Of a stretch of DNA of 64,000 nt, positions 54,065 to 64,000 are shown piece after piece. Source of the stretch: Pseudidiomarina gelatinasegens (GTDB lineage Bacteria; Pseudomonadota; Gammaproteobacteria; Enterobacterales; Alteromonadaceae). The position numbers and the translations under genes are program-made. The DNA lies in NCBI RefSeq assembly GCF_004025325.1, contig NZ_RSFE01000002.1, forward strand, positions 1 through 64,000. The letters are read 5' to 3'. A model generated the notes under the pieces. That model had not been told where the DNA came from. It saw nothing but the letters and a program-made list of their open reading frames with translations, and made no database searches. Every line of letters starts with the position of its first letter. Within the stretch, counting starts at the first letter, position 1.

Positions 54065-54775
54065 TTAGTTGGGTTTGCGCAGGCATACGATATAGTTCAC
54101 ATCCACATTGCTTTGATCAAGATAAAAGCCACGCCAAGGCAAATAGTGCATACCTGTCATGGAAAGCGGGTCTAAACCAGCTGCATCGGACATGCGCAGC
54201 AGTTCGGAAGGTTGAATAAATTTTTGGTGCTGATGGGTGCCTTTCGGAACCCAGCCGAGTACGTATTCGGCAGCGACGATACCAAGTAACCAGGATTTCA
54301 CGTTGCGATTTAAGGTCGAAAAAAACACGTAACCACCGGGTTTTACTGCATCGGCTGCCGCTTGCACGATAGCGCTCGGGTCGGGAACATGCTCAAGCAT
54401 CTCCAGGCACGTGACCACGTCGAACCGTTGTGGATGCTCGCTGGCAAACTGTTCGGCGGCGATACATTGGTAATCAATTGCTAATTTGCTTTCCAACGCG
54501 TGTAAACGGGCAACCTGCAAGGATTGCTCGGCTAAGTCGATACCGGTAACTTTACCGCCGGCGCGCGCTAACCCCTCAGCAAGCAGGCCGCCACCGCAGC
54601 CAATATCAAGCACCTGCTTTGAAAAAACACCATCGCAATGTTGCATGATGTAATCAAGGCGCAGCGGATTGATTAAGTGAAGCGGCTTAAACTCGCCTTC
54701 GGGGTCCCACCAACGTGAAGCGATGGCACTAAATTTTTCAATTTCTGCAGGATCAACGTTCGAATTTGCTTTCAT
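54065..54775 (-). CDS. ubiG: Ubiquinone biosynthesis O-methyltransferase UbiG
   Basis: Encodes 236 residues from ATG 54775 (MKANSNVDPAEIEKFSAIAS, 20 residues); the frame to 54817 adds 14 non-family residues. UbiG performs both O-methylations of the ubiquinone ring. Typical blocks are RWWDPEGEFKPLHLINPLRL (20 residues), the cofactor motif VLDIGCGGGLLAEGLARAGG (20 residues), CLEMLEHVPDP and GYVFFSTLNRNVKSWLLGIV (20 residues). It is divergent from gyrA, as in E. coli, with the HAD gene immediately downstream. Confidence 0.96.
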   Translation of the reverse strand: MKANSNVDPAEIEKFSAIASRWWDPEGEFKPLHLINPLRLDYIMQHCDGVFSKQVLDIGCGGGLLAEGLARAGGKVTGIDLAEQSLQVARLHALESKLAIDYQCIAAEQFASEHPQRFDVVTCLEMLEHVPDPSAIVQAAADAVKPGGYVFFSTLNRNVKSWLLGIVAAEYVLGWVPKGTHQHQKFIQPSELLRMSDAAGLDPLSMTGMHYLPWRGFYLDQSNVDVNYIVCLRKPN

Positions 54776-54920
54776 AGGGCTTCTGCTAAGGCTTAAAAGT
54801 CGGTACAGTGTACTCAACCTACAGGGATAAAAAAAGATGCGATAGCAGCCCTCTACGGGTACAATGCGTAATCTTACGAATTATAAGAAAGAAGACAGAT
54901 CGTTTAGGGATATAACTACT

Positions 54921-57563
54921 ATGAGTGATCTCGCCAGAGAAGTCGTTCCGGTCAATATTGAAGATGAGTTAAAAAGTTCTTACCTCGATTATGCCATGAG
55001 TGTAATTGTAGGCCGTGCATTGCCGGACGTTCGTGATGGTCTCAAGCCAGTTCACCGTCGCGTTTTATTCGCGATGAACGAATTGCGCAATGACTTTAAC
55101 AAGCCGTATAAAAAGTCAGCGCGTATTGTCGGTGACGTAATTGGTAAGTATCACCCCCACGGTGATAGTGCTGTTTACGACACGATTGTACGGATGGCAC
55201 AACCGTTTTCGCTACGTTACATGTTGGTCGATGGCCAAGGTAACTTTGGTTCTGTAGACGGTGACTCGGCAGCAGCAATGCGTTATACCGAAATTCGTAT
55301 GGCTAAAATTGCCAGCGAATTACTCTCCGATCTCGACAAAGAAACAGTCGACTTTGTGCCAAACTATGACGGCACAGAACAAATTCCAGATGTATTGCCA
55401 ACCCGTGTTCCCAATCTATTAGTAAACGGCTCGTCCGGTATTGCGGTAGGTATGGCGACCAACATTCCGCCGCACAACTTAACTGAAGTTGTAAATGGCT
55501 GTTTGGCAATGATCGACAATCCGGATATTCAAATTGAAGAATTGATGGATTATATACCTGGCCCTGACTTCCCAACTGCGGCAAGTATTTCAGGTCGTGC
55601 AGGTATTATTGAAGCCTACAAAACTGGGCGTGGCCGCATTCATTTGCGTGCAACCGCCGAAGTTGAAACCGATAGCAATAATCGTGAAGCAATCATCGTT
55701 ACGGAAATTCCGTATCAGGTGAACAAAGCCCGATTGATAGAGAAAATTGCTGAGCTGGTTAAAGAAAAACGCTTAGAAGGTATCAGCGGTTTGCGTGATG
55801 AGTCTGATAAAGACGGCATGCGTATTGTTATCGAACTAAAACGTGGTGAAGTTGCTGAAGTTGTCCTGAATCACCTGTATGCCAATACCCAAATGCAAGT
55901 GGTATTCGGTATTAACATGGTTGCTTTGGATAAAAACCAGCCACGCCTGTTTAACCTGCGCGACATGCTTGAATGCTTCATTCTGCACCGTCGTGAAGTG
56001 GTTACCCGTCGCTCGGTTTATGAGTTGCGTAAAGCACGTGAGCGTGCCCACATCCTTGAAGGGTTAGCGATTGCGCTGGCTAACATTGATGAAATTATTG
56101 AATTGATTCGTCGTTCACAAACTGCTGCTGATGCAAAAGCTGGATTAAGCAGCCGTGCGTGGAATCTTGGCGATGTAGCAGCAATGCTTGAACGCGCAGG
56201 TGTTGACGCGGCGCGCCCTGACCACCTCAGTGTGGAATTCGGTATTCGCGATGGCCAATATTACTTAACTGAAGAACAAGCCCAAGCGATTTTGGACTTG
56301 CGCTTACACAAGTTAACAGGCCTTGAGCACGAGAAAATTCTTGAAGAATACAAGTCGTTGCTGCAACAGATTGAAGAGTTGCTGTACATCTTGAATAACT
56401 CAGAACGTTTGATGGAAGTTATCCGTGAAGAGTTAGAGAAGATTAAAGCTGAATATGGTGATGCGCGCCGCACAGAAATCACGGCTGCTGCCCATGATAT
56501 CAGCATGGAAGACCTGATTAATGAAGAAGACGTGGTGGTGACCTTGTCACATCACGGTTATGTGAAGTATCAACCATTAACTGAGTATGAAGCGCAACGT
56601 CGCGGTGGTAAAGGCAAGTCCGCCACGAAGATGAAAGACGAAGACTTCATTGAACGCTTATGGGTTGCCAATACACATGACACGATTCTGTGTTTCTCAA
56701 CGCGGGGTCGCATTTACTGGATGAAGGTTTATCAATTACCGCTGGCAACGCGCACTGCGCGCGGCCGTCCAATTGTAAACTTGTTGCCGCTAGAAGCTGA
56801 TGAGCGTATTACCGCAATTCTGCCAACGCGTGATTATCCAGACGACAAATACATTGTTATGGCCACCCGCAAGGGTACGGTTAAGAAGACACCAATGGAA
56901 GCCTATTCGCGCCCGCGCAGTGGCGGTATTATTGCCCTGAACTTGAATGATGGGGATGAACTGATTGGTGTTGACGTGACGACTGCCGGTGATGAGATCA
57001 TGTTGTTCTCAGACGGCGGCAAAGTGGTGCGCTTTAGTGAAGATCAAGTGCGCTCAATGGGTCGTACCGCAACCGGTGTACGCGGTATTCGCCTTGCTGA
57101 AGGGCAAAGCGTGGTATCACTCATCGTGCCGCGAACCATTGAAGACGAAGTACCAAGCATTCTTACAGTAACTGAAAACGGGTTTGGTAAACGTACGCCG
57201 ATTACCGATTATCCGGCGAAGAGCCGCGCCACTAAAGGTGTCGTTTCAATCAAAGTAAGTGAACGAAATGGTCAGGTTGTTGGTGCCATGGAAGTGGTTG
57301 AAGCCAACCAGATTATGCTTATCAGCAACAAAGGCACGCTGGTACGGACGCGCGTTCTTGAAGTGTCGGTAGTAGGGCGTAACACCCAGGGTGTTCGCTT
57401 AATTCGTACCGGTGCAGATGAACAAGTTGTCGGCATGCAGCGTATTGATGAAGTTGATGAAGATGATGAAACCGATGCGTTGCTGAACGAGCCTGTAGAA
57501 GGTGAAGAGAGCAGCGAGCCATTAGACGATGATGCGGACGATGACGCAGTAACTGAGGAATAA
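54921..57563 (+). CDS. gyrA: DNA gyrase subunit A
   Basis: Encodes 880 residues from ATG 54921 ([20 protein letters not shown], 20 residues), with AGGGA upstream. GyrA cuts and rejoins DNA for ATP-driven negative supercoiling with GyrB. The catalytic tyrosine is Y122 (AAAMRYTEI). The quinolone-resistance region [20 protein letters not shown] (20 residues) has S83 and D87, the susceptible residues. The C-terminal beta pinwheel starts around 535 and includes the GyrA box [10 protein letters not shown]. The acidic tail [12 protein letters not shown] is usual. A longer frame to 54864 adds residues without homology. Confidence 0.98.
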   Translation: MSDLAREVVPVNIEDELKSSYLDYAMSVIVGRALPDVRDGLKPVHRRVLFAMNELRNDFNKPYKKSARIVGDVIGKYHPHGDSAVYDTIVRMAQPFSLRYMLVDGQGNFGSVDGDSAAAMRYTEIRMAKIASELLSDLDKETVDFVPNYDGTEQIPDVLPTRVPNLLVNGSSGIAVGMATNIPPHNLTEVVNGCLAMIDNPDIQIEELMDYIPGPDFPTAASISGRAGIIEAYKTGRGRIHLRATAEVETDSNNREAIIVTEIPYQVNKARLIEKIAELVKEKRLEGISGLRDESDKDGMRIVIELKRGEVAEVVLNHLYANTQMQVVFGINMVALDKNQPRLFNLRDMLECFILHRREVVTRRSVYELRKARERAHILEGLAIALANIDEIIELIRRSQTAADAKAGLSSRAWNLGDVAAMLERAGVDAARPDHLSVEFGIRDGQYYLTEEQAQAILDLRLHKLTGLEHEKILEEYKSLLQQIEELLYILNNSERLMEVIREELEKIKAEYGDARRTEITAAAHDISMEDLINEEDVVVTLSHHGYVKYQPLTEYEAQRRGGKGKSATKMKDEDFIERLWVANTHDTILCFSTRGRIYWMKVYQLPLATRTARGRPIVNLLPLEADERITAILPTRDYPDDKYIVMATRKGTVKKTPMEAYSRPRSGGIIALNLNDGDELIGVDVTTAGDEIMLFSDGGKVVRFSEDQVRSMGRTATGVRGIRLAEGQSVVSLIVPRTIEDEVPSILTVTENGFGKRTPITDYPAKSRATKGVVSIKVSERNGQVVGAMEVVEANQIMLISNKGTLVRTRVLEVSVVGRNTQGVRLIRTGADEQVVGMQRIDEVDEDDETDALLNEPVEGEESSEPLDDDADDDAVTEE

Positions 57564-57567
57564 TTGC

Positions 57568-58650
57568 ATGGGTGCCCCGTTTAACTTTTCTGCGGGGCCG
57601 GCAATGCTGCCGGCAGAAGTTATGAAACAAGCCCAAGAGGAATTCCTTAACTGGAACGACTTGGGCATTTCAGTACTCGAAATTAGTCATCGTGATCCAG
57701 CATTTATTCGGCTTGCCGAGCAAGCCGAGCAGGATTTGCGTGACTTAATGGATATTCCCGATAATTACCGCGTGTTATTTATGCATGGTGGCGGTCGCGG
57801 ACAATTCAGTGCTGTGCCACAGAATATTGCCGGGCCGAACTCCACGGTAGATTATTTGAATTGTGGCATTTGGTCTGAGTTTGCCATTCGTGAAGCCAAA
57901 AAGTATGTGCAGCATGTCAACGTAGTGGGTGCTGCAGTTCAAACGGATCAGGGCAAAGCGATTGCGTCGGCCGATGCATGGCAACTTTCAGAAAACGCCG
58001 CCTATTTTCATTATTGTCCGAACGAGACAGTTGATGGCATTGCGGTGCATGAAATACCTGATGTGGCAGCACCGCTGGTTGCCGATATGTCTTCTAATAT
58101 TCTCTCTGAACCGCTTGATGTCAGCCGCTTTGGTGTGATTTATGCGGGCGCACAAAAAAATATCGGGCCGTCGGGCTTTGCTATTGCGATTGTGCGTGAT
58201 GACTTGCTCGGCCATCCGCAGGGCAATACCTCAACCATCATGGATTATACAGTGCAAGCCAAGGAACGTTCGATGTACAACACGCCGAACACCTTCGCGT
58301 GGTACTTGTCGGCACTTGTATTTCAATGGCTCAAGCGCCAAGGTGGCATTGCTGCCATGGGGCAGATGAATCATGCAAAAGCAGCGAAACTGTATGACTT
58401 TATTGACAGTTCTGACTTCTATAGTAATCCAGTTAACCCTAACTATCGTTCCATAATGAACGTACCATTCTTGCTAGCGGACGAACGCCTTGACGGTGAA
58501 TTCTTGCAGCAAGCCCAACACGCTGGGTTGTTAGGATTAAAAGGCCATCGGTTTGTCGGCGGTATGCGCGCAAGTATTTATAATGCGATGCCGATGGCTG
58601 GCGTTGATGCGCTGGTTGAATTCATGCGCGAATTTGAGCGTAAGGCCTAA
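57568..58650 (+). CDS. serC: Phosphoserine aminotransferase
   Basis: Encodes 360 residues (E. coli 362). It transaminates 3-phosphohydroxypyruvate in serine synthesis and a related step in vitamin B6 synthesis. Marks are [49 protein letters not shown] and the PLP lysine in [18 protein letters not shown] precedes the ATG, 4 bases after the gyrA stop, so it may share the gyrA transcript. The order gyrA-serC then hisC-aroA is the typical gammaproteobacterial layout. No pheA or tyrA lies between. Confidence 0.97.
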   Translation: MGAPFNFSAGPAMLPAEVMKQAQEEFLNWNDLGISVLEISHRDPAFIRLAEQAEQDLRDLMDIPDNYRVLFMHGGGRGQFSAVPQNIAGPNSTVDYLNCGIWSEFAIREAKKYVQHVNVVGAAVQTDQGKAIASADAWQLSENAAYFHYCPNETVDGIAVHEIPDVAAPLVADMSSNILSEPLDVSRFGVIYAGAQKNIGPSGFAIAIVRDDLLGHPQGNTSTIMDYTVQAKERSMYNTPNTFAWYLSALVFQWLKRQGGIAAMGQMNHAKAAKLYDFIDSSDFYSNPVNPNYRSIMNVPFLLADERLDGEFLQQAQHAGLLGLKGHRFVGGMRASIYNAMPMAGVDALVEFMREFERKA

Positions 58651-58784
58651 AAACATAAAAGCGTTATTCGGTTTTCGTCCGTTCACTTTGTTCACTGTTC
58701 GTCCGTGCTTCGCACTGTTCGAATAGCGCAGCGGACGAAGAACGAAGTGGACGAACAACGAAGTAAACGAACAACGAGAGCTTT
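58651..58784. repeat. 16-bp tandem repeat with inverted partner between serC and hisC
   Basis: Nearly three copies of a 16-bp unit lie at 58735-58780: ACGAAGAACGAAGTGG, ACGAACAACGAAGTAA and ACGAACAACGAGAG. The left half (58677-58722) contains their imperfect reverse complement (TTCGTCC, GTTCACTTTGTTCACTG, TTCGTCCGTGCTTCG). A transcript would fold into a long irregular hairpin. The ribosome-binding GAGAG of hisC is the end of the third repeat, so the fold might affect hisC translation. The DNA is non-coding in all frames I checked. It could also be a degenerate mobile intergenic repeat; no other copy was noticed in this window. Confidence 0.75.
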
Positions 58785-59891
58785 ATGACTGATTTTAATG
58801 CAAAAGAATTGGCGAACCTTGGGGTTCGTACGTTAAGCCCCTATCAAGCGGGAAAGCCTATCGAAGAGGTTGAGCGCGAACTTGGGATTAAAAATATTAT
58901 TAAGTTGGCCTCTAATGAGAATCCGCTGGGTTTGAGCGAGAAGGTGAAGCAGGCATTACAAGATGCTTTGCAGGGGTTAGCCCGTTACCCCGATGCCAAT
59001 GGTTTTTATTTAAAAACTAAACTGGCCGAAAAGTTTGGCGTGAATACCAATCAAATCACTTTAGGTAATGGTTCGAATGACGTGCTGGAGTTATTGGCGC
59101 GTACGTTTGTTGATGCCAGTCACGAAGTGATCTTCGCGCAACACGCCTTTGTCGTTTATCCCCTAGTTACCCAAGCCATTGGCGCCAAAGGCGTTGCAGT
59201 GCCGGCGAAAGACTATGGCCATGACTTGCCTGCGATGTTGAAGGCGATTACGCCGAACACGCGGATGATTTTTATTGCCAACCCAAACAACCCAACCGGT
59301 ACTTTTCTAACGAAAGAAGAACTGGCCGAGTTTATCGCAAAAGTACCTTCCAATGTATTGGTAGTGCTGGACGAAGCGTATTATGAATACGTTGAAGCAG
59401 CCGAACGCGCCCCATCCGTTGAATGGGTAGCAAAGTATCCGAATTTAATCGTCAGCCGCACTTTTTCCAAAGCATATGGGTTAGCGGGGCTGCGGGCAGG
59501 GTACGCAATCTCGCATCCTGAAGTGGCTGATTTAATGAACCGTATTCGTCAGCCGTTCAATATGAATAGCTTAAGTCTGCGCGCTGCTGAAGTGGTGCTC
59601 GATGACCAAGATTATCTTGATGAATCAATTCGCGTTAACCAAGAAGGCATGAAGCAGTTGGTGGCGTTTTGCGAGCAGAAGGGTTTAAATTATATTCCTT
59701 CTCATGGCAACTTCTTGACCATTGAAGTGGGTGATGCAGCGGCAGACATTTATCAAAAGCTGTTGCATGCTGGCGTTATTGTGCGCCCAGTTGCCGGTTA
59801 TCAGTTGCCGCGCCATTTGCGCGTAAGCATTGGTCTGCCTGCAGAAAATCAGGCATTTATTGATGCCATGACGACCCTATTGCATGGCTGA
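58785..59891 (+). CDS. hisC: Histidinol-phosphate / aromatic aminotransferase
   Basis: Encodes 368 residues. PLP-fold type I aminotransferase with KLASNENPLGLSEKVKQAL, RYPDANGFYLKTKLAEKFGV (20 residues), FIANPNNPTGT, VLDEAYYEYVEAA and the PLP lysine in SRTFSKAYGLAGLRAGYA. HisC acts in histidine synthesis, but this copy is next to aroA and serC, where the HisC2 subgroup is often an aromatic amino-acid aminotransferase. No other his genes are in the window. Its stop overlaps the aroA start by 8 bases. Confidence 0.9.
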   Translation: MTDFNAKELANLGVRTLSPYQAGKPIEEVERELGIKNIIKLASNENPLGLSEKVKQALQDALQGLARYPDANGFYLKTKLAEKFGVNTNQITLGNGSNDVLELLARTFVDASHEVIFAQHAFVVYPLVTQAIGAKGVAVPAKDYGHDLPAMLKAITPNTRMIFIANPNNPTGTFLTKEELAEFIAKVPSNVLVVLDEAYYEYVEAAERAPSVEWVAKYPNLIVSRTFSKAYGLAGLRAGYAISHPEVADLMNRIRQPFNMNSLSLRAAEVVLDDQDYLDESIRVNQEGMKQLVAFCEQKGLNYIPSHGNFLTIEVGDAAADIYQKLLHAGVIVRPVAGYQLPRHLRVSIGLPAENQAFIDAMTTLLHG

Positions 59892-61188
59892 TACCGGTTC
59901 AATTACCCTCAAAAAGCTGCGGCAATGTCATGGTAACGTGACCTTGCCGGGTTCCAAAAGTATTGCGAACCGCGCATTGCTCATGGCTGCGTTATGCGGC
60001 GCAGGGCAAAGTACGGTGCTTACCAACGTATTACGAAGCGATGATACCCAGCGCATGTTGGAAGCATTGGGAGACTTGGGGGTGACTGTTACCATTGCCG
60101 AGCATGATCCAACCCATATCACCGTTTCTGGCTGCGAGGGGAAATGGCCACAGCATCCTGCAGCGTTAGATTTGGGTAATGCGGGTACCGCTATGCGGCC
60201 GCTGCTGGCCGTACTGAGTGCAACCTTACAAGGCAATCGTTGCATACTAACCGGTGATGCGCGCATGCAAGAACGCCCCATTGCAGCGTTGATTGAATCC
60301 TTGCGCGCTGGCGGTGCTCACATTGATTGTCTGCAGCAGGAAGGTTACCCGCCGCTTGAGATTTCCGGTGGCTTAACCAGTGGCATGATTGAAATTGATG
60401 GCACCGAGTCCAGCCAGTATATTTCAGCCCTATTAATGGCGTTGCCGTTACTCGAAACAGACAGCGTACTCAAGCTAACGGGAACCGTGGTTTCATGGCC
60501 ATATATTGAGCTAACGCTGTCAATGCTCGAACGCTTTGGCATTGTTGTGCACCAAATCTGCCGCCAAGAATTTATGATTCCAGGCCAGCAGGTTTACCAA
60601 AGCCCTGGTGTTTACTGGGTGGAAGGCGATGCCAGCGCAGCATCCTACTGGCTCGCGGCGGGTGCTCTTGGCGGCGGACCACTGACGGTTCATGGCGTGG
60701 GGCGTCATAGCATTCAAGGCGATGTGAAATTTGCTGATTATCTGGCACAAATGGGCGCGCAAGTGACCATTGAAGAACATTCAATTACGGTTAAAAAGGG
60801 TGTTTTACGTGCGCTTGATGCCGACCTCAATGCAATTCCAGATGCCGCGATGACCTTTGCCACGCTTGCATTGTTTGCGCAGGGGACTACTCACATTCGT
60901 AATATTGCCAATTGGCGCATAAAAGAAACCGACCGCTTGCAAGCGATGGCAGCAGAACTGCGTAAGGTAGGCGCGCATGTTGTCGAAACCGAAGAGGCAA
61001 TTTCAATTACGCCACCAGCACATTTGCAACATGGAATTATCGATACCTACAACGATCATAGAATGGCTATGAGTTTTGCATTGTTAGGTTTTAGCGAGGT
61101 TGGAGTGACCATTTTAGACCCCAATTGTTGCCGGAAAACCTACCCAAATTTCTTCACGGAATTTTGCCAGATCACGCAAAGTTCATGA
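59884..61188 (+). CDS. aroA: 3-Phosphoshikimate 1-carboxyvinyltransferase (EPSP synthase)
   Basis: Encodes 434 residues. The enzyme joins phosphoenolpyruvate to shikimate 3-phosphate in the chorismate pathway. Characteristic blocks are VTLPGSKSIANRALLMAALC (20 residues), the phosphoenolpyruvate loop LGNAGTAMRPL, RMQERPIAALIESLRAGGA, GTESSQYISALLMALP and the C-terminal YNDHRMAMSFALLGF. The GNAGTAMRPL loop is of the class I, glyphosate-sensitive type. It is not fused to tyrA as it is in Pseudomonas. cmk follows. Confidence 0.97.
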   Translation: MADTGSITLKKLRQCHGNVTLPGSKSIANRALLMAALCGAGQSTVLTNVLRSDDTQRMLEALGDLGVTVTIAEHDPTHITVSGCEGKWPQHPAALDLGNAGTAMRPLLAVLSATLQGNRCILTGDARMQERPIAALIESLRAGGAHIDCLQQEGYPPLEISGGLTSGMIEIDGTESSQYISALLMALPLLETDSVLKLTGTVVSWPYIELTLSMLERFGIVVHQICRQEFMIPGQQVYQSPGVYWVEGDASAASYWLAAGALGGGPLTVHGVGRHSIQGDVKFADYLAQMGAQVTIEEHSITVKKGVLRALDADLNAIPDAAMTFATLALFAQGTTHIRNIANWRIKETDRLQAMAAELRKVGAHVVETEEAISITPPAHLQHGIIDTYNDHRMAMSFALLGFSEVGVTILDPNCCRKTYPNFFTEFCQITQSS

Positions 61189-61274
61189 ACATTTCACCGA
61201 AGTATCACCAATTTAGGATGCAATTTTCTGCCAGTTCCGTATAATTGCCGCGCTTTTATTTGGTAGAGGATCGC

Positions 61275-61976
61275 ATGACCAAAAACACACCCGTTATCAC
61301 GATTGATGGCCCGAGTGGCTCTGGCAAAGGAACTGTCAGTCGCATTCTTGCGGACAAACTCGGTTGGCACCTGCTCGACAGCGGCGCGATTTATCGCGTT
61401 TTAGCGTTGGCTGCTTTGCATCATGGCTTTGCACCGGATGATGAAGAAAGCCTTGTGGCATTAGCCGGTTCATTGGATGTGAAATTTGATGTCGAAGAAG
61501 ATCCGGAGCTAACGCATATTATTCTGGAAGGCGAAGATGTCACCATGACTATTCGTACACAGGATGTTGCGAATATGGCGTCCAAAGTTGCAGCTTTACC
61601 TCGCGTTCGTGAAGCGCTACTGCGCCGTCAGCGTGCGTTTAAAGAGTTACCTGGCTTGGTTGCTGATGGCCGCGATATGGGCACTGTGGTGTTTAAAGAT
61701 GCTGCGGCAAAGATTTTCTTAACTGCCAGCGCCGAAGAGCGTGCAAGACGTCGCTTTGAGCAATTGCAGGAAAAGGGAATAGATGCTAAAATCGACCAAT
61801 TAATCACCGAAATTCGCGAACGCGATGATCGTGACACCAACCGCTCGGTTGCGCCAATGCGTGCTGCTGAGGGTTCGCTATTTATAGATTCAACGAATTT
61901 GAGCATCGATGATGTGGTGGATCAAATTCTTGAGTTTGCTCACGGCAAACTCTCAAAATCTGAGACCGGTAGCTAA
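61275..61976 (+). CDS. cmk: Cytidylate kinase
   Basis: Encodes 233 residues from ATG 61275, with GAGG upstream; the longer frame to 61245 is not preferred. Phosphorylates CMP and dCMP with ATP. The P-loop is [20 protein letters not shown] (20 residues), followed by [32 protein letters not shown] and [15 protein letters not shown]. It precedes rpsA as in most Proteobacteria. Confidence 0.96.
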   Translation: MTKNTPVITIDGPSGSGKGTVSRILADKLGWHLLDSGAIYRVLALAALHHGFAPDDEESLVALAGSLDVKFDVEEDPELTHIILEGEDVTMTIRTQDVANMASKVAALPRVREALLRRQRAFKELPGLVADGRDMGTVVFKDAAAKIFLTASAEERARRRFEQLQEKGIDAKIDQLITEIRERDDRDTNRSVAPMRAAEGSLFIDSTNLSIDDVVDQILEFAHGKLSKSETGS

Positions 61977-62089
61977 TAGTAGCTGCCAGCTTAGGGGTCT
62001 GTAGCAAGGAATGCGAACAGATTAATTTGAACAACCCCGCCATTCGGGAGTGCTTGGTGGACGTACTTAACTGAAAGTAGTTAACACAT
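61977..62089 (+). other. rpsA leader region
   Basis: The 113 bases before rpsA contain no standard ribosome-binding site near the ATG (AGTAGTTAACACATATG). In E. coli the rpsA leader folds into hairpins that replace a Shine-Dalgarno sequence and let S1 repress itself. The lack of a ribosome site fits the same mechanism, but the fold was not computed. Confidence 0.45.
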
Positions 62090-63769
62090 ATGACAGAAAA
62101 TTTTGCACAGCTGTTTGAAGAAAGCCTAAAGACGGTCGAAACTCGCCCGGGTTCAATTGTTAAAGGCACCATCGTTGCGATTAACCGCGACGTAGTACTT
62201 GTAGACGCAGGCCTGAAATCTGAAAGCGCTATCCCTGTTGAACAATTCCGTAACGCTGAAGGCGTTGTAGAAGTTCAAGTTGGCGACCAGATTGATGTAG
62301 CTCTTGACGCGGTTGAAGATGGTTTCGGCGAAACAATCTTGTCACGCGAGAAAGCGAAGCGTTACGAAGCTTGGTTACAGCTGGAAAAAGCTTATGAAGA
62401 CCAAGAAACTGTTACCGGTTTAATTAGCGGTAAAGTTAAAGGTGGCTTCACTGTTGATTTAGGTGGCGTTCGTGCGTTCTTACCAGGTTCATTGGTAGAC
62501 GTTCGTCCAGTTCGTGAAACGACACACCTGGAAAACAAAGAATTAGAGTTCAAAGTTATCAAGCTTGACCAGAAGCGCAACAACGTTGTTGTTTCACGTC
62601 GTGCAGTTATTGAAACTGAGAACAGTGCAGAGCGTGACGAACTGCTTGAAAACCTACAAGAAGGCCAAGAAGTTAAGGGTATCGTTAAGAACCTTACTGA
62701 TTACGGCGCATTCGTAGATTTAGGCGGCGTTGACGGCTTGTTGCACATCACTGATATGGCTTGGAAGCGCGTTAAGCACCCAAGCGAAGTGGTAAATGTT
62801 GGCGACGAAATCAATGTGAAAGTATTGAAATTCGATCGTGAACGCACTCGTGTATCACTCGGCCTGAAGCAATTGGGCGCTGATCCATGGGCTGATATCG
62901 CAGCACGTTACCCTGAAGGGCATCGTTTGACTGGTCGCGTGACCAACTTAACTGACTACGGTTGCTTCGTTGAAATCGAAGAAGGCGTTGAAGGTTTGGT
63001 TCACGTATCTGAAATGGATTGGACCAACAAAAACGTACATCCTTCTAAAGTTGTTAACTTGGATGACGTTGTTGAAGTTATGGTTCTTGAAATCGACGAA
63101 GAACGTCGTCGTATTTCACTTGGTTTGAAACAGTGTAAAGCTAACCCGTGGGAAGAGTTCGCGAAGAACTTCAACAAGGGCGATAAAGTTTCAGGCAAGA
63201 TCAAGTCAATCACTGACTTCGGTATCTTCATCGGTCTTGATGGCGGTATTGATGGTTTGGTTCACTTGTCAGACATCAGCTGGAACGCTACTGGTGAAGA
63301 AGCGGTTCGCGACTTCAAGAAGAGCGAAGAAGTTACAGCTGTAGTTCTACAAGTTGACGCTGAGCGTGAGCGTATCTCTTTAGGTATTAAGCAATTAGAA
63401 GAAGATCCGTTCAACAATTACCTAGCGGCCAACAAAAAAGGTGCTATTGTTAAAGGCAAGGTCATCGAAGTTGATGCCAAAGGTGCCAAAGTTGAGCTAG
63501 GTGATAGCGTTGAAGGTTATGTTCGAGTTGCTGATATTTCACGTGAGCGCATCGAAGATGCAACCACTGAATTGAAAGTTGGTGACGAAGTTGAAGCTCG
63601 TTTCATGGGCGTTGACCGTAAGAACCGTACCTTAAGCCTGTCAATTCGTGCTAAAGACGAAGTTGAAGAGAAAGAAGCTCTTGATACAGTGAACAGCAAG
63701 CAATCAGACGATGCTGATTTCACTAACGCAATGGCTGAAGCCTTCAAAGCGGCTAAAAGCGACGATTAA
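62090..63769 (+). CDS. rpsA: 30S ribosomal protein S1
   Basis: Encodes 559 residues with six S1 RNA-binding domains, as in E. coli (557). Repeats include [20 protein letters not shown] (20 residues), [20 protein letters not shown] (20 residues), [20 protein letters not shown] (20 residues), [20 protein letters not shown] (20 residues), [20 protein letters not shown] (20 residues) and [20 protein letters not shown] (20 residues). S1 helps mRNA bind and unfold on the 30S subunit. No domain is missing. ihfB follows, the usual order. Confidence 0.98.
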   Translation: MTENFAQLFEESLKTVETRPGSIVKGTIVAINRDVVLVDAGLKSESAIPVEQFRNAEGVVEVQVGDQIDVALDAVEDGFGETILSREKAKRYEAWLQLEKAYEDQETVTGLISGKVKGGFTVDLGGVRAFLPGSLVDVRPVRETTHLENKELEFKVIKLDQKRNNVVVSRRAVIETENSAERDELLENLQEGQEVKGIVKNLTDYGAFVDLGGVDGLLHITDMAWKRVKHPSEVVNVGDEINVKVLKFDRERTRVSLGLKQLGADPWADIAARYPEGHRLTGRVTNLTDYGCFVEIEEGVEGLVHVSEMDWTNKNVHPSKVVNLDDVVEVMVLEIDEERRRISLGLKQCKANPWEEFAKNFNKGDKVSGKIKSITDFGIFIGLDGGIDGLVHLSDISWNATGEEAVRDFKKSEEVTAVVLQVDAERERISLGIKQLEEDPFNNYLAANKKGAIVKGKVIEVDAKGAKVELGDSVEGYVRVADISRERIEDATTELKVGDEVEARFMGVDRKNRTLSLSIRAKDEVEEKEALDTVNSKQSDDADFTNAMAEAFKAAKSDD

Positions 63770-63822
63770 TACACGCTTTACACGGACCTGAATGCATTGA
63801 CGCATTAGTAGAGGAGCATGTG

Positions 63823-64000
63823 ATGACAAAATCGGAACTGATTTCCCAGTTAACGAAGTTGTACCCCGAGCTTTCTCCGCGTCAGGTTGAAGATGCGGTG
63901 AAGGAACTTATCGAACAGATGGCTCAGTATATGGCCTCTGGTGGGCGTATCGAGATACGCGGATTCGGAAGTTTCTCGCTGCATTATCGGGCTCCGCGTG
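63823..64000 (+). CDS. ihfB: Integration host factor, beta subunit (3' end outside the window)
   Basis: The first 59 codons are visible: [20 protein letters not shown] (20 residues), then [38 protein letters not shown]. The order cmk-rpsA-ihfB and the residues identify IhfB, partner of the IhfA encoded at 20.2 kb. GAGGAG lies 8 bases before the ATG at 63823. The gene runs off the right edge after the start of the DNA-binding arm. Confidence 0.95.
   Translation, partial: MTKSELISQLTKLYPELSPRQVEDAVKELIEQMAQYMASGGRIEIRGFGSFSLHYRAPR

Overview
The window is a typical gammaproteobacterial chromosome segment of moderate GC. It is probably from a marine Alteromonadales-like (possibly Idiomarinaceae-like) bacterium. 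The evidence is the gene orders thrS-infC-rpmI-rplT / pheS-pheT-ihfA, nrdA-nrdB-yfaE, ubiG divergent from gyrA, and serC-hisC-aroA-cmk-rpsA-ihfB, plus GrxA, HrpA, ExoI and CmoM proteins that resemble their enterobacterial counterparts. The genus is an inference.

Layout. (1) 1-2.3 kb is accessory DNA abutting the 3' end of a tRNA-Val(GAC). An IS30-family element, cut by the window edge, sits inside an IS3-family orfA, and that IS3 fragment truncates an OLD-family (TOPRIM) nuclease gene which also carries an in-frame stop. (2) 2.5-6.7 kb is a leftward lipid-type cluster: acyl-CoA ligase, AidB-like acyl-CoA dehydrogenase and an unusually short cytochrome P450. (3) 6.9-13.4 kb holds small membrane proteins, the nitric-oxide sensor NsrR with two candidate operators, a MoxR/VWA pair, a Fur-boxed periplasmic protein, a DUF3080-like lipoprotein, riboflavin synthase, a CPXCG protein and a DMT transporter. 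(4) 13.5-20.5 kb is the translation operon thrS, infC (AUU start), rpmI, rplT, then pheST-ihfA.

(5) 20.5-31.1 kb is the most coherent accessory system: an ECF sigma factor with its ChrR-type zinc anti-sigma factor, a LON-domain protein, and a ten-gene rightward operon. That operon encodes DUF523/DUF1722, photolyase, NTF2-like, SDR, flavin oxidoreductase, DUF1365, cyclopropane-fatty-acid-synthase-like, DUF2878, chalcone-isomerase-like and DUF3833 proteins. It looks like a singlet-oxygen/photo-oxidative stress regulon that combines DNA photorepair with membrane-lipid modification; several members have no known activity.

(6) 31.2-45.1 kb holds an Ala/Lys-rich H1-like protein, a Nif3-family protein, CmoM, a lipid kinase, a beta-hydroxyacid dehydrogenase, a DUF1329 / YCF48-like / MMPL envelope cluster without DUF1302, a GMC oxidoreductase, exonuclease I, an exported isoaspartyl peptidase and a CBS protein. 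(7) 45.1-54.8 kb holds hrpA, grxA, nrdA-nrdB-yfaE under paired NrdR boxes, a HAD phosphatase and ubiG. (8) 54.9-64 kb holds gyrA, serC, hisC, aroA, cmk, rpsA and the start of ihfB, with a 16-bp tandem/inverted repeat between serC and hisC.

Functions come from motif recognition and recalled family members. No database search, alignment program or folding program was run.
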